Part shown: in pieces, positions 15,194 through 23,528 of the stretch
Layout: each line of letters starts with the position of its first letter
How positions within the stretch are numbered: the stretch's first letter is position 1
Origin: an uncultured Collinsella sp.
GTDB taxonomy: Bacteria; Actinomycetota; Coriobacteriia; Coriobacteriales; Coriobacteriaceae
NCBI GenBank assembly: GCA_958415525.1
Contig: CATYZE010000001.1
Location: 1 to 64,000 of the forward strand
Length of the DNA stretch: 64,000 bases
Direction: 5' to 3'
The notes under the pieces: generated by a model
Seen by the model: only the letters and a program-made list of their open reading frames with translations
Told to the model about the DNA's origin: nothing
The model's database searches: none
Program-made: the position numbers and the translations under genes

Positions 15194-16549
15194 ATGCTTC
15201 TGGTCGCTAACGGTTCCGTTTTTACCCGCAATTCTCAGACCCCGTTCATTCCAAATGGTGCGGTTGCCATTGACGGAGATACGATCGTCGAAGTAGGTCC
15301 CGAGTGCGAGCTCAAGGCCAAGTACCCGGATGCCGAGTACGTCGACGCCCAGGGCAACCTCATCATGCCCGGACTCATCAATTGCCACACCCACATCTAC
15401 TCGGGTCTGGCTCGCGGCCTTGCCATTAAGGGCTGCAACCCCACCAACTTCCTGGAGAATCTTGAGCAGCAGTGGTGGAAGATCGATGACAACCTGACGC
15501 TCGACGGCACCAAGGCCAGCGCCTATGCCACGATTCTTGACTCCATCCGCGATGGCGTCACCACGATCTTCGATCACCATGCGAGCTTCTGTGAAATCCC
15601 GGGAAGCCTCTTTACCATTAAGGATGCAGCTCAGGAGCTAGGCATGCGTTCGTGCCTGTGCTACGAGGTCTCCGATCGCCGCGGCCAGGAAAAATGCGAC
15701 CAGGCCATTGCCGAGAACGCCGAATTTGCCCAGTGGGCCGCCAAGGAGCGTCGCGATAACCACAACCACATGATCGCCGCCATGTTTGGCGGTCACGCCA
15801 CCTTTACGCTGTCGGACGAGACCATGGACAAGATGGCCGAGGCCAACAACGGCCTGACCGGCTTCCACATCCATGTGTGCGAGGGCATGAACGACGTGTG
15901 GGATTCCCGCCTCAACCGCGGTGGCATCAGCCCCGTCGAGCGCCTGCTGCAGCACAACCTGCTCGGTCCCGACACCATGCTGGGCCACTGCATCCACGTG
16001 ACGCCCGCCGAGATGGACATCGTCAAAGAGTCCGGCACCTGGCTCGTCAACAACCCCGAATCCAATATGGGCAACGCCGTGGGCTGTGCCCCCGTGCTCG
16101 AGTTCTTCCGCCGCGGCATCCCCGTGTGCATGGGCACCGACGCCTACACCCACGATATGCTCGAGAGCCTTAAGGTCTTCCTGATCATTCAGCGCCACAA
16201 CGCCGCCATGCCCAACGTGGGCTGGTGTGAGGCCATGACCATGCTGTTCGAGAACAACGCCAAGATGGCGAGCAAGTACTTTGATCGCAAGCTCGGCGTG
16301 CTCGAGGCCGGCGCTGCCGCCGACGTCATCGTCATGGACTACAAGCCCTTTACGCCGCTGAGCGAGGAGAATATCGACGGCCACATGCTCTTTGGCATGA
16401 TGGGCAAAAACTGCCGCACCACCATCATCAACGGCCGCGTCCTGTACAAGGACCGCGAGTTCGTTGGCATTGATGAGGACAAGATCAACGCGTGGACCAT
16501 GGCCGAGTCCAAGAAGCTCTGGAGCACGCTCAACGATCGCACCTACTAA
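15194..16549 (+). CDS. ssnA: Putative aminohydrolase SsnA
   Basis: Amidohydrolase-superfamily deaminase of the selenium-linked purine cluster, related to guanine and chlorohydrolase deaminases. Metal ligands are visible: MPGLINCHTHIYSGLARG (HxH, about residues 58-75), FHIHVCEGMND (His, about 227), GHCIHVTPAEMD (His, about 266) and MGTDAYTHD (Asp, about 315). At 451 aa it is typical. ATG 15194 lies behind GAAGGGAG. It sits between the purine permease and ygfK, as in other genomes carrying this cluster; the substrate is probably guanine or another aminopurine, but this is inferred from context. Confidence 0.92.
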   Translation: MLLVANGSVFTRNSQTPFIPNGAVAIDGDTIVEVGPECELKAKYPDAEYVDAQGNLIMPGLINCHTHIYSGLARGLAIKGCNPTNFLENLEQQWWKIDDNLTLDGTKASAYATILDSIRDGVTTIFDHHASFCEIPGSLFTIKDAAQELGMRSCLCYEVSDRRGQEKCDQAIAENAEFAQWAAKERRDNHNHMIAAMFGGHATFTLSDETMDKMAEANNGLTGFHIHVCEGMNDVWDSRLNRGGISPVERLLQHNLLGPDTMLGHCIHVTPAEMDIVKESGTWLVNNPESNMGNAVGCAPVLEFFRRGIPVCMGTDAYTHDMLESLKVFLIIQRHNAAMPNVGWCEAMTMLFENNAKMASKYFDRKLGVLEAGAAADVIVMDYKPFTPLSEENIDGHMLFGMMGKNCRTTIINGRVLYKDREFVGIDEDKINAWTMAESKKLWSTLNDRTY

Positions 16550-16565
16550 TCTCACAAGTAGATTC

Positions 16566-16601
16566 GCGCGCGTCGGATGTTTCGCCGCATCCGACGCGCG
16601 C
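16566..16601 (+). other. Perfect 14-bp hairpin between ssnA and ygfK
   Basis: GCGCGCGTCGGATG (16566-16579) pairs exactly with CATCCGACGCGCGC (16588-16601). No T-run follows, so an mRNA processing or stability element fits better than a terminator. Confidence 0.55.
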
Positions 16602-16699
16602 ATAGGCGGCCTCCGCGGGGTCGCCGGCGCTGTGCTAGCGCTACACCGTATTTGCGCCCGCCGCGCGGTCTCGCCGGGCGTTACAGAGAGGAGCTCACT

Positions 16700-19699
16700 A
16701 TGAGCGACATCATGAGGCCGATCCCGTTTTCGCAGCTGATGAACTGGATCATCGAGGAGCACAAGACCCAGGACGCCATCTTTGGCGTGCGCAAGATGGT
16801 CACGACCAACCAGGAGGGCGCACTTCCCATTTTTGACGAGCGCATCGAGACTCCGTTTGGCCCGGCCGCCGGTCCCAACACGCAGCTTGCCCAGAACATC
16901 GTGGCATCCTACGTGGCCGGCTCCCGCTTCTTTGAGCTCAAGACCGTTCAGGTTATGGACGGCGAGGAGCTTTCCCGTTGCGTCAACAAGCCCTGCATTG
17001 TGGCGCAGGACGAGTGCTACAACTGCGAATGGTCGACCGAGCTCGAGGTTCCGCAGGCCTTTGCCGAGTACGTGAAGGCATGGTTTGCCTGTCACCTGAT
17101 CGCTCGCGAGTATGGTCTGGGCAGCCCGGACGGCTTTGTCTTCAACATGTCGGTGGGCTATGACCTGGAGGGTATTAAGAGCCCCAAGGTCGATGCCTAC
17201 ATCGAGGGCATGAAGGACGCCAGCGGCTCCGACGTCTGGAACGAGTGCCGCGCATGGGCGCTCGCCAACCTGGACAAGTTTGAGCATGTCGACGCCGCGT
17301 TTGTCGAGTCCATCCCGGCACGCGTCTCCAACTCCATCACCGAGTCTACCCTGCACGGCTGCCCGCCGGCGGAGATCGAGCGCATCGCGACCTACCTCAT
17401 CACCGAGAAGGGCCTCAACACCTACATCAAGTGCAACCCCACGCTGCTGGGCTATGAGTTTGCCCGCCAGCGCCTCAACGAGCTGGGCTTTGACTACATC
17501 GTCTTCGACGATACGCACTTCCGCGAGGACCTGCAGTGGGTCGACGCCGTGCCCATGTTCGAGCGCCTGATTGCCCTGTGTGCCGAGCGCGGCCTGGAGT
17601 TTGGCGTCAAGCTGACCAACACGTTCCCCGTCGACGTGACGAGGAACGAGCTGCCTTCCACCGAGATGTATATGTCCGGCCGTTCGCTGTTCTCGCTGAC
17701 CATCGAGGCTGCCCGCCGCATTACCGAGCAGTTTGACGGCAAGCTGCGCATCAGCTACTCCGGTGGTGCCACGGTCTACAACATCCGCGCCCTGTATGAT
17801 GCCGGTATTTGGCCCGTTACCCTGGCGACCGATGTGCTCAAGCCTGGTGGCTACGAGCGCTTTAGCCAGATGGCCGGCGAGTTTACCGATCTGGACGGCA
17901 AGCCGTTCGCGGGCGTCTCTCTCGAGGCCGTGACTGCGATTCAGACCGACTCACTCACCAACCCGCTCTACAAGAAGCCGCTGCGCCCGCTGCACGATCG
18001 CAAGGTCGCCGGTAAGAGCCCGCTTTCCGACTGCTTTACCACGCCGTGCCGCACGAGCTGCCCCATCCAGCAGGATATTCCCGCCTACTTGGCGGCTGTT
18101 GACGAGGGCCGCTACGAGGACGCGCTCAACATCATCATCGAGCGCAACGCCCTGCCGTTCATTACCGGTACCATCTGCCCGCATCCCTGCGGCCGTGCCT
18201 GCGAGCGTGCATTCTACGAGCCCGAGGGCGCCCAGATTCGCGCCAGCAAGCTCAAGGCCGCTCGCGAGGCCATGACCGCCGTGCTGCCCAAGCTGCGCGC
18301 CCAGGCCATTGCCAACGATGCCGAGCGCAACGTTGCCGTTATCGGCGGCGGCCCGGCCGGTCTGGCGACGGCGTTCTTCCTGACGCGCGCCGGCGTGCCC
18401 GTCACTATCTTCGAGGCCCGCGACTCTCTCGGCGGCGTGGTCCGTCACGTGATCCCCGAGTTCCGTATCGCGAGCGACGATATCTCCCACGACGCCGAGC
18501 TTTGCCTGGCCTTTGGTGCCAAGGTGCAGCTCAACGCCCGCGTGGAGTCCATTGACGAGCTCAAGGCCCAGGGCTTCACCGACGTGGTCGTGGCAACCGG
18601 TGCCTGGATGCCCGGCTCTGCGGGCCTGGGCGAGGGCGCCGAGCTCGACGTGCTGGAGTTCCTCGAGGCCGCCAAGAAGGGCGAGAAACTCGAGCTGGGC
18701 GAGGATGTCGTGGTCATTGGCGCCGGCAATACCGCCATGGACGCGGCCCGCGTGGCCAAGCGCCTGGCTGGCGTGAAGAACGTGCGCTTGGTGTATCGCC
18801 GCACCAAGAAGCAGATGCCCGCCGACGAGGAAGAGCTCGATCTTGCTCTTGCCGACGGCGTTGAGTTCTGCGAGCTGCTGGCGCCCAAGGCACTCAACGG
18901 CGCCGTGCTGACCTGCGATGTCATGGAGCTTGGCGAGCCGGATGCAAGCGGCCGTCGCAGCCCCGTCGCCACGGGCGAGACCGTTGAGCTTTCCGCCACC
19001 ACGGTGATCTGCGCCGTGGGCGAGGGTATCGACGCCAGCCTGTACGACGCCGCGGGCGTTGAGCACGACCGTCGCGGCCGCCTTGCCGCCACCTCCACCG
19101 GTGTCGACGGCGTCTGGGCTGCCGGTGACTGCCGCCGCGGTCCCGCCACCGTGGTCGAGGCTATTGCCGATGCCGCCGAGGTCGCCCGCGCCATCGCCGG
19201 CGTGGACTTTAACAAGTACGCCGACTGCAACGAGCAGGCAGGTCGCGAGGACACCTGCTACGAGCGCAAGGGGTCGCTGTGCCGCGACAAGCGCAACTGC
19301 ACCAAGACCCGCTGCCTGGGCTGCGGCTCGGTGTGCGAGGTCTGCTGCGACGTGTGCCCCAACCGCGCCAACGTGGCAATTAAGGTGCCGGGCCTGGCCA
19401 AGCATCAGGTGGTACACGTCGACGGCATGTGCAACGAGTGCGGCAACTGCGCCGTGTTCTGCCCCTACCAGGAGGGTCGTCCTTACAAGGACAAGCTCAC
19501 CCTGTTCTGGAGCGAGCAGGACATGGAGAACTCCGAGAACGAGGGCTTCCTGGCCGTGGACGAGGATCACTTTAAGGTCCGCGTCGCCGGCACGGTCCGC
19601 ACCGTCTCGGTCGATGCCGTCAACACCGGCCTTCCCGAGGCCGTCCGCCTGACCATCAGGGCCGTGCGCGACAACTATTCGTACCTTCTTAAGAAATAG
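16700..19699 (+). CDS. ygfK: YgfK, putative selenate reductase/FAD-NADPH subunit
   Basis: Large FeS flavoprotein that passes electrons between NAD(P)H and a molybdenum hydroxylase. 999 aa (E. coli YgfK is of similar size). Order: N-terminal dihydroorotate-dehydrogenase-like region with Cys pairs; CxxxC clusters TTPCRTSCPIQQDIPAYL and CPHPCGRACERAF near residues 450-505; FAD site VAVIGGGPAGLATAFFLTRA near 544; NAD(P) site VVVIGAGNTAMDAARVAK near 669; C-terminal 4Fe-4S motifs GCGSVCEVCCDVCPN and CNECGNCAVFCPYQEG near 873-930. ATG 16700 follows GAGAGGAGCTCACT. It lies between ssnA and a ferredoxin plus xdhD, so it probably supplies the FAD module that this xanthine dehydrogenase lacks. Confidence 0.93.
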   Translation: MSDIMRPIPFSQLMNWIIEEHKTQDAIFGVRKMVTTNQEGALPIFDERIETPFGPAAGPNTQLAQNIVASYVAGSRFFELKTVQVMDGEELSRCVNKPCIVAQDECYNCEWSTELEVPQAFAEYVKAWFACHLIAREYGLGSPDGFVFNMSVGYDLEGIKSPKVDAYIEGMKDASGSDVWNECRAWALANLDKFEHVDAAFVESIPARVSNSITESTLHGCPPAEIERIATYLITEKGLNTYIKCNPTLLGYEFARQRLNELGFDYIVFDDTHFREDLQWVDAVPMFERLIALCAERGLEFGVKLTNTFPVDVTRNELPSTEMYMSGRSLFSLTIEAARRITEQFDGKLRISYSGGATVYNIRALYDAGIWPVTLATDVLKPGGYERFSQMAGEFTDLDGKPFAGVSLEAVTAIQTDSLTNPLYKKPLRPLHDRKVAGKSPLSDCFTTPCRTSCPIQQDIPAYLAAVDEGRYEDALNIIIERNALPFITGTICPHPCGRACERAFYEPEGAQIRASKLKAAREAMTAVLPKLRAQAIANDAERNVAVIGGGPAGLATAFFLTRAGVPVTIFEARDSLGGVVRHVIPEFRIASDDISHDAELCLAFGAKVQLNARVESIDELKAQGFTDVVVATGAWMPGSAGLGEGAELDVLEFLEAAKKGEKLELGEDVVVIGAGNTAMDAARVAKRLAGVKNVRLVYRRTKKQMPADEEELDLALADGVEFCELLAPKALNGAVLTCDVMELGEPDASGRRSPVATGETVELSATTVICAVGEGIDASLYDAAGVEHDRRGRLAATSTGVDGVWAAGDCRRGPATVVEAIADAAEVARAIAGVDFNKYADCNEQAGREDTCYERKGSLCRDKRNCTKTRCLGCGSVCEVCCDVCPNRANVAIKVPGLAKHQVVHVDGMCNECGNCAVFCPYQEGRPYKDKLTLFWSEQDMENSENEGFLAVDEDHFKVRVAGTVRTVSVDAVNTGLPEAVRLTIRAVRDNYSYLLKK

Positions 19700-19710
19700 G
19701 CGAGTCTTTT

Positions 19711-20190
19711 ATGGCCAAAGCTATTCAACATAATGTGGCCTACGTCGCCTGCGGAAGCGGTTGTGCTTCCGCAGGCGGCGACGCCCGCTGCAGCGAAGGC
19801 TGCATTGGCTGTGGCGCCTGCGTCACTGCCTGCCCCCACGGCGCCATTGCGCTGGTCGATGGCATCGCCCGCGTGGATCGCTCAAAGTGCACGGGCTGTG
19901 GCCTGTGCGGCATGGCGTGCCCGCAGCGCGTGATTGCCTTCGTTCCCGGCTATCAGAACATTCTGGTGCGCTGCAACAACACCGATAAGGGCGCCATTGC
20001 CCGCAAGATCTGCGACACGAGCTGCATCGGTTGCGGCATGTGCGCTAAAAAGTGCCCCGCCGGCGCTATCCGCATCGAGGACAACTGCGCCCATATCGAT
20101 GGCGCGGATTGCCTGTCCTGCGGCATGTGCGCTGTCGTCTGCCCGCATGGCGCCATCCACGACCGCACCGGCATCGCCGCCGGCGTGTAG
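19711..20190 (+). CDS. Poly-4Fe-4S ferredoxin
   Basis: 159 aa with four CxxCxxCxxxCP-type motifs: CIGCGACVTACPHGAI, CTGCGLCGMACPQRVI, CIGCGMCAKKCPAGAI and CLSCGMCAVVCPHGAI, enough for four 4Fe-4S clusters. The N-terminal part has further cysteines (CGSGCASAGGDARCSEGC). The domain layout resembles RnfB-type or YgfS-type electron carriers. It lies 11 bases after ygfK and 12 before xdhD, so it most likely shuttles electrons between the molybdenum enzyme and YgfK. No signal peptide or membrane segment. Confidence 0.88.
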   Translation: MAKAIQHNVAYVACGSGCASAGGDARCSEGCIGCGACVTACPHGAIALVDGIARVDRSKCTGCGLCGMACPQRVIAFVPGYQNILVRCNNTDKGAIARKICDTSCIGCGMCAKKCPAGAIRIEDNCAHIDGADCLSCGMCAVVCPHGAIHDRTGIAAGV

Positions 20191-20202
20191 AAGGGAATCA
20201 CC

Positions 20203-22980
20203 ATGGCACAGGAATTCACTTTTACCGTTAACGGCGTCGAGCGCACGACGACCCAAAACAAACCGCTGCTGCGCTACCTACGCGATGACCTGCATATCCA
20301 TTCCGCCAAGGACGGCTGCTCCGAAGGCGCTTGCGGCACCTGCACCATCCATGTGGACGGTGCGGCCGTCAAGGCGTGCGTACTGACCACCGCTCTTGCC
20401 GCCGGCCGTAACATCGTGACCGTTGAGGGCCTGCCCCAGGACGTGCGCGAAGCCTTTGTGTACGCCTTTGGTGCCGTGGGCGCCGTGCAGTGCGGTTTTT
20501 GCATCCCCGGTATGGTCATGGCGGGTGCAGCGCTCATCGCCGAGGACCCCGAGCCCACCGAGGAGCAGATCAAGTACGCCATTCGCGGTAACGTCTGCCG
20601 CTGCACCGGCTACAAAAAGATTATCGAGGGCATCTCGCTGGCCGCTGCGGTGCTCCGTGGCGAAAAGCAGATCGACAAGGACCTGGAGCGCGGCGATGAC
20701 TACGGCGTGGGCAAGCGCGCCTTCCGTATTGACGTGCGCAAGAAGGTGCTCGGCGAGGGCAAGTACCCCGACGATATCGACGAGCTCGATCAGCCGGGCC
20801 TGACCTATGCCAGCGCCGTGCGCTCCAAGTATCCGCGCGCCCGCGTGCTCTCCATCGACACCTCCAAGGCCGAGGCCCTGCCCGGTGTGGTGGGCATCCT
20901 GCGCGCCGAGGACGTGCCGGTCAACCAGGTCGGCCACCTTATCCAGGACTGGGACGTCATGATCGCGGCGGGCGATATCACCCGCTGCGTGGGCGATGCC
21001 ATCGTGCTGGTGGTTGCCGAGGACGAGGCGACGCTCGAGAAGGCCAAGAAGCTCGTAAAGATCGATTACGAGCCGCTGGAGCCCGTGCGTAACATTGTCG
21101 AGGCCAAGGCTGCCGACGCCCCGCGCCTGCATGACAGCTTCTTTGCCTTTGGCAATACAGTGGAGCTCAAGGACAACGTGTGCCAGAGCCGTCGTGTGAC
21201 GCGCGGCGACGCCGCCAAGGCGCTGGCCGAAAGCGCGTTCACCGTGACGCAGCGCTTTACCACGCCCTTTACCGAGCATGCCTTCTTGGAGCCCGAGTGT
21301 GCCGTTGCCTTCCCGTACAAGAACGGCGTCAAGGTGCAGTCGACCGACCAGGGTGCCTACGACACGCGCAAAGAGTGTGCCCACATGTTTGGCTGGGATA
21401 GCGAACCCGAGCGTGTGGTCGTCGAGACCATGCTCGTGGGTGGCGGCTTTGGCGGTAAGGAGGACGTTTCGGTCCAGCACCTGGCCGCGCTCGCCGCATA
21501 TAAGTTCCAGCGTCCTGTGAAGTGCAAGCTCACGCGTGCCGAGTCGCTCGCTTTCCATCCCAAGCGTCATGCCATGGACGGCACCTTTACGCTGGGCTGC
21601 GACGCCGAGGGCATCTTTACCGGTCTGGACTGCGAGATCAACTTTGACACCGGCGCCTACGCGTCGCTGTGCGGCCCGGTGCTCGAGCGCGCCTGCACGC
21701 ATGCCGTCGGCCCCTACAAGTACCAGAACACCGACATCCGCGGTTTTGGCTACTACACCAACAATCCGCCCGCCGGCGCGTACCGCGGCTTTGGCGTTTG
21801 CCAGTCCGAGTTTGCACTCGAGAGCCTGATCGACCTGCTGGCCGAGAAGGTCGGCCTGGATCCGTGGGAGATTCGTTACAGAAACGCCATCGAGCCGGGC
21901 GAGGTTTTGCCCAACGGCCAGATTGCCGACTGCTCCACGGCGCTGAAGGAGACGCTGCTTGAGGTCAAGGATGCCTACTATGCGCATCCCGGACACGCCG
22001 GTATCGCCTGCGCCATGAAGAACGCAGGCGTGGGCGTGGGCCTGCCCGATGCCGGTCGCTGCAAGATTCGCATCGAGGATGGCCGCGCCGTGGTCTATGC
22101 CGCCACGTCCGACATCGGCCAGGGCTGCAACACCGTCTTTTTGCAGGACGTTGCTGAGGCCTGCGGTCTGCCGCTGAGCTGCATTGCCAACGGCGAGTGC
22201 TCCACCGAGAACGCTCCCGACTCCGGCACCACGTCTGGCTCGCGACAGACGGTCGTGACTGGCGAGGCCGTGCGCGGTGCCGCCTTCCTGCTGCGCGATG
22301 CCATGGTCGGCATCGAGGCCGGTAAGCCTGCGCCCGATGCTCCCGTGAGCGCGCATGGCGACGGCGCCAAGATCGAGTACGACGACGGCCGCGCCTATCA
22401 GCTGCGCACGCAGGAGCTCGTCGCCGGCCAGGGCATGCATCCTCAGGATCCCGCGGCAGCCATCAAGGCGCTCGAGGGATGCGAGTTTGGCTACGTGTAT
22501 CTGGAGCCGACCGACAAGCTGGGCGCCGACGTTCCCAACCCCAAGAGCCACATCTGCTACGGTTTTGCCACACATGTGGTCATTCTGGATGATGACGGCC
22601 GCGTGAGCGAGGTCTATGCCGCACACGATTCCGGCAAGGTGGTCAACCCCATCTCCATCCAGGGTCAGATCGAAGGCGGCGTGCTCATGGGTATGGGCTA
22701 TGCGCTGACCGAGGACTGGCCGCTCAAGGACTGCGTACCCCAGGCAAGGTACGGCACGCTCGGGCTGTTCCGTGCGCCCGAGATTCCGGATATCCACGCC
22801 ATCTACGTGGAGAAGGACGAGCTGCTGCCCGTGGCATACGGCGGCAAGGGCATCGGCGAGATCGCAACGATCCCCACGGCGCCCGCCGTGCAGAACGCTT
22901 ACCGCGCGTTTGACGGTAAGCTACGTCCGGATCTGCCCATGGTGGATACCCCGTACAGCCGCGCCCGTCACCGCGGCTAG
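20203..22980 (+). CDS. xdhD: Fused FeS/molybdopterin xanthine dehydrogenase (XdhD-like)
   Basis: Hydroxylates a purine (xanthine/hypoxanthine) or, physiologically, may reduce uric acid under anaerobic conditions. 925 aa combining a 2Fe-2S domain, with CSEGACGTCTIHVDG near residue 40, VQCGFCIPGMVMAG near 98 and NVCRCTGY near 130, and the molybdenum domain from about residue 170. Mo-cofactor motifs: GGGFGGKEDVS, PPAGAYRGFGVCQSE, SDIGQGCNT, GSRQTVVTGEAVRGAA and the catalytic Glu in GGKGIGEIATIP. No FAD domain is present. E. coli XdhD and the selenium-dependent purine hydroxylases share this fusion. Last gene of the left cluster half; a terminator follows. Confidence 0.92.
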   Translation: MAQEFTFTVNGVERTTTQNKPLLRYLRDDLHIHSAKDGCSEGACGTCTIHVDGAAVKACVLTTALAAGRNIVTVEGLPQDVREAFVYAFGAVGAVQCGFCIPGMVMAGAALIAEDPEPTEEQIKYAIRGNVCRCTGYKKIIEGISLAAAVLRGEKQIDKDLERGDDYGVGKRAFRIDVRKKVLGEGKYPDDIDELDQPGLTYASAVRSKYPRARVLSIDTSKAEALPGVVGILRAEDVPVNQVGHLIQDWDVMIAAGDITRCVGDAIVLVVAEDEATLEKAKKLVKIDYEPLEPVRNIVEAKAADAPRLHDSFFAFGNTVELKDNVCQSRRVTRGDAAKALAESAFTVTQRFTTPFTEHAFLEPECAVAFPYKNGVKVQSTDQGAYDTRKECAHMFGWDSEPERVVVETMLVGGGFGGKEDVSVQHLAALAAYKFQRPVKCKLTRAESLAFHPKRHAMDGTFTLGCDAEGIFTGLDCEINFDTGAYASLCGPVLERACTHAVGPYKYQNTDIRGFGYYTNNPPAGAYRGFGVCQSEFALESLIDLLAEKVGLDPWEIRYRNAIEPGEVLPNGQIADCSTALKETLLEVKDAYYAHPGHAGIACAMKNAGVGVGLPDAGRCKIRIEDGRAVVYAATSDIGQGCNTVFLQDVAEACGLPLSCIANGECSTENAPDSGTTSGSRQTVVTGEAVRGAAFLLRDAMVGIEAGKPAPDAPVSAHGDGAKIEYDDGRAYQLRTQELVAGQGMHPQDPAAAIKALEGCEFGYVYLEPTDKLGADVPNPKSHICYGFATHVVILDDDGRVSEVYAAHDSGKVVNPISIQGQIEGGVLMGMGYALTEDWPLKDCVPQARYGTLGLFRAPEIPDIHAIYVEKDELLPVAYGGKGIGEIATIPTAPAVQNAYRAFDGKLRPDLPMVDTPYSRARHRG

Positions 22981-23047
22981 GGTAGAGCGCGGACGGCATT
23001 CTGTACGGCCGTCTGCGCTCACCATCAACTGCATAAGCTGTGCCTTT

Positions 23048-23079
23048 AGCCCCGGCTCCATCGCGAGCCGGGGCTTTTT
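23048..23079 (+). terminator. Terminator after the xdhD operon
   Basis: AGCCCCGGCTC (23048-23058) pairs perfectly with GAGCCGGGGCT (23065-23075), then TTTTTC. The 62-bp repeat array begins nine bases later. Confidence 0.92.
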
Positions 23080-23087
23080 CTTTGAAG

Positions 23088-23384
23088 CGGAAACTGCGTC
23101 CCGGAATCTATGACCGGAGTGGGATGCGCTTTCCGGAACGGCTATGAAGCGGAAACTGCATCCCAGAATCAGGTCTCAGAATGGGACACGCTTTCCGGAT
23201 CAACCCTCAAGCGGAAACTGCGTCCCGGAATCCGCGCCTGGAATGGGACGCGCTTTCCCTTTGGCATGGGTTTCGGAAAGTATGTCCCGGAATTCGGCTT
23301 CAGAATGGGACGCGCTTTCCGGACAGGCCCTCAACCGGAAACTGCGTCCTGGATTCGGACCTCAGACCGGGGCCCGCTTTCCGG
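23088..23384. repeat. 62-bp palindromic tandem repeat, array 1 (5 units)
   Basis: Units start at 23088, 23150, 23212, 23274 and 23336: an exact 62-base period. Each unit has a left half like CGGAAACTGCGTCCCGGAAT and a right half like AGAATGGGACGCGCTTTCCG, which form a hairpin with a variable 6-8-base centre, then a variable linker often ending CCCTCAAG. No coding signal. Same family as arrays at 28225, 29821 and 31628. Confidence 0.85.
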
Positions 23385-23455
23385 AGCGCTTTTGCGGAGG
23401 TTGTTTTGCCTCCAAGGTTCTCCTCAATCGCCAATCTTAATGCGAACTTTAACCT

Positions 23456-23481
23456 ACATATGTTTGATAACTAACAGATGT
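23456..23481. promoter_or_regulatory. Operator-like inverted repeat upstream of the MMPL gene
   Basis: ACATATGTT (23456-23464) and AACAGATGT (23473-23481) are inverted with one mismatch around eight bases, in AT-rich DNA 48 bases before the gene. A TetR-type regulator would be usual for MMPL genes, but none is encoded nearby. Confidence 0.4.
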
Positions 23482-23528
23482 GGAATAATTAGAGCGAACT
23501 ACCAGCTGAGCGTTATGGAGGATTGAGG

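Noticed and set aside
23110..23526. Plus-strand frames through the 62-bp arrays encoding repetitive Gly/Arg/Ser-rich peptides
   Set aside because: The 62-base period is not a multiple of three, so frames shift each unit; no ribosome sites; the sequence is explained by hairpin repeats.
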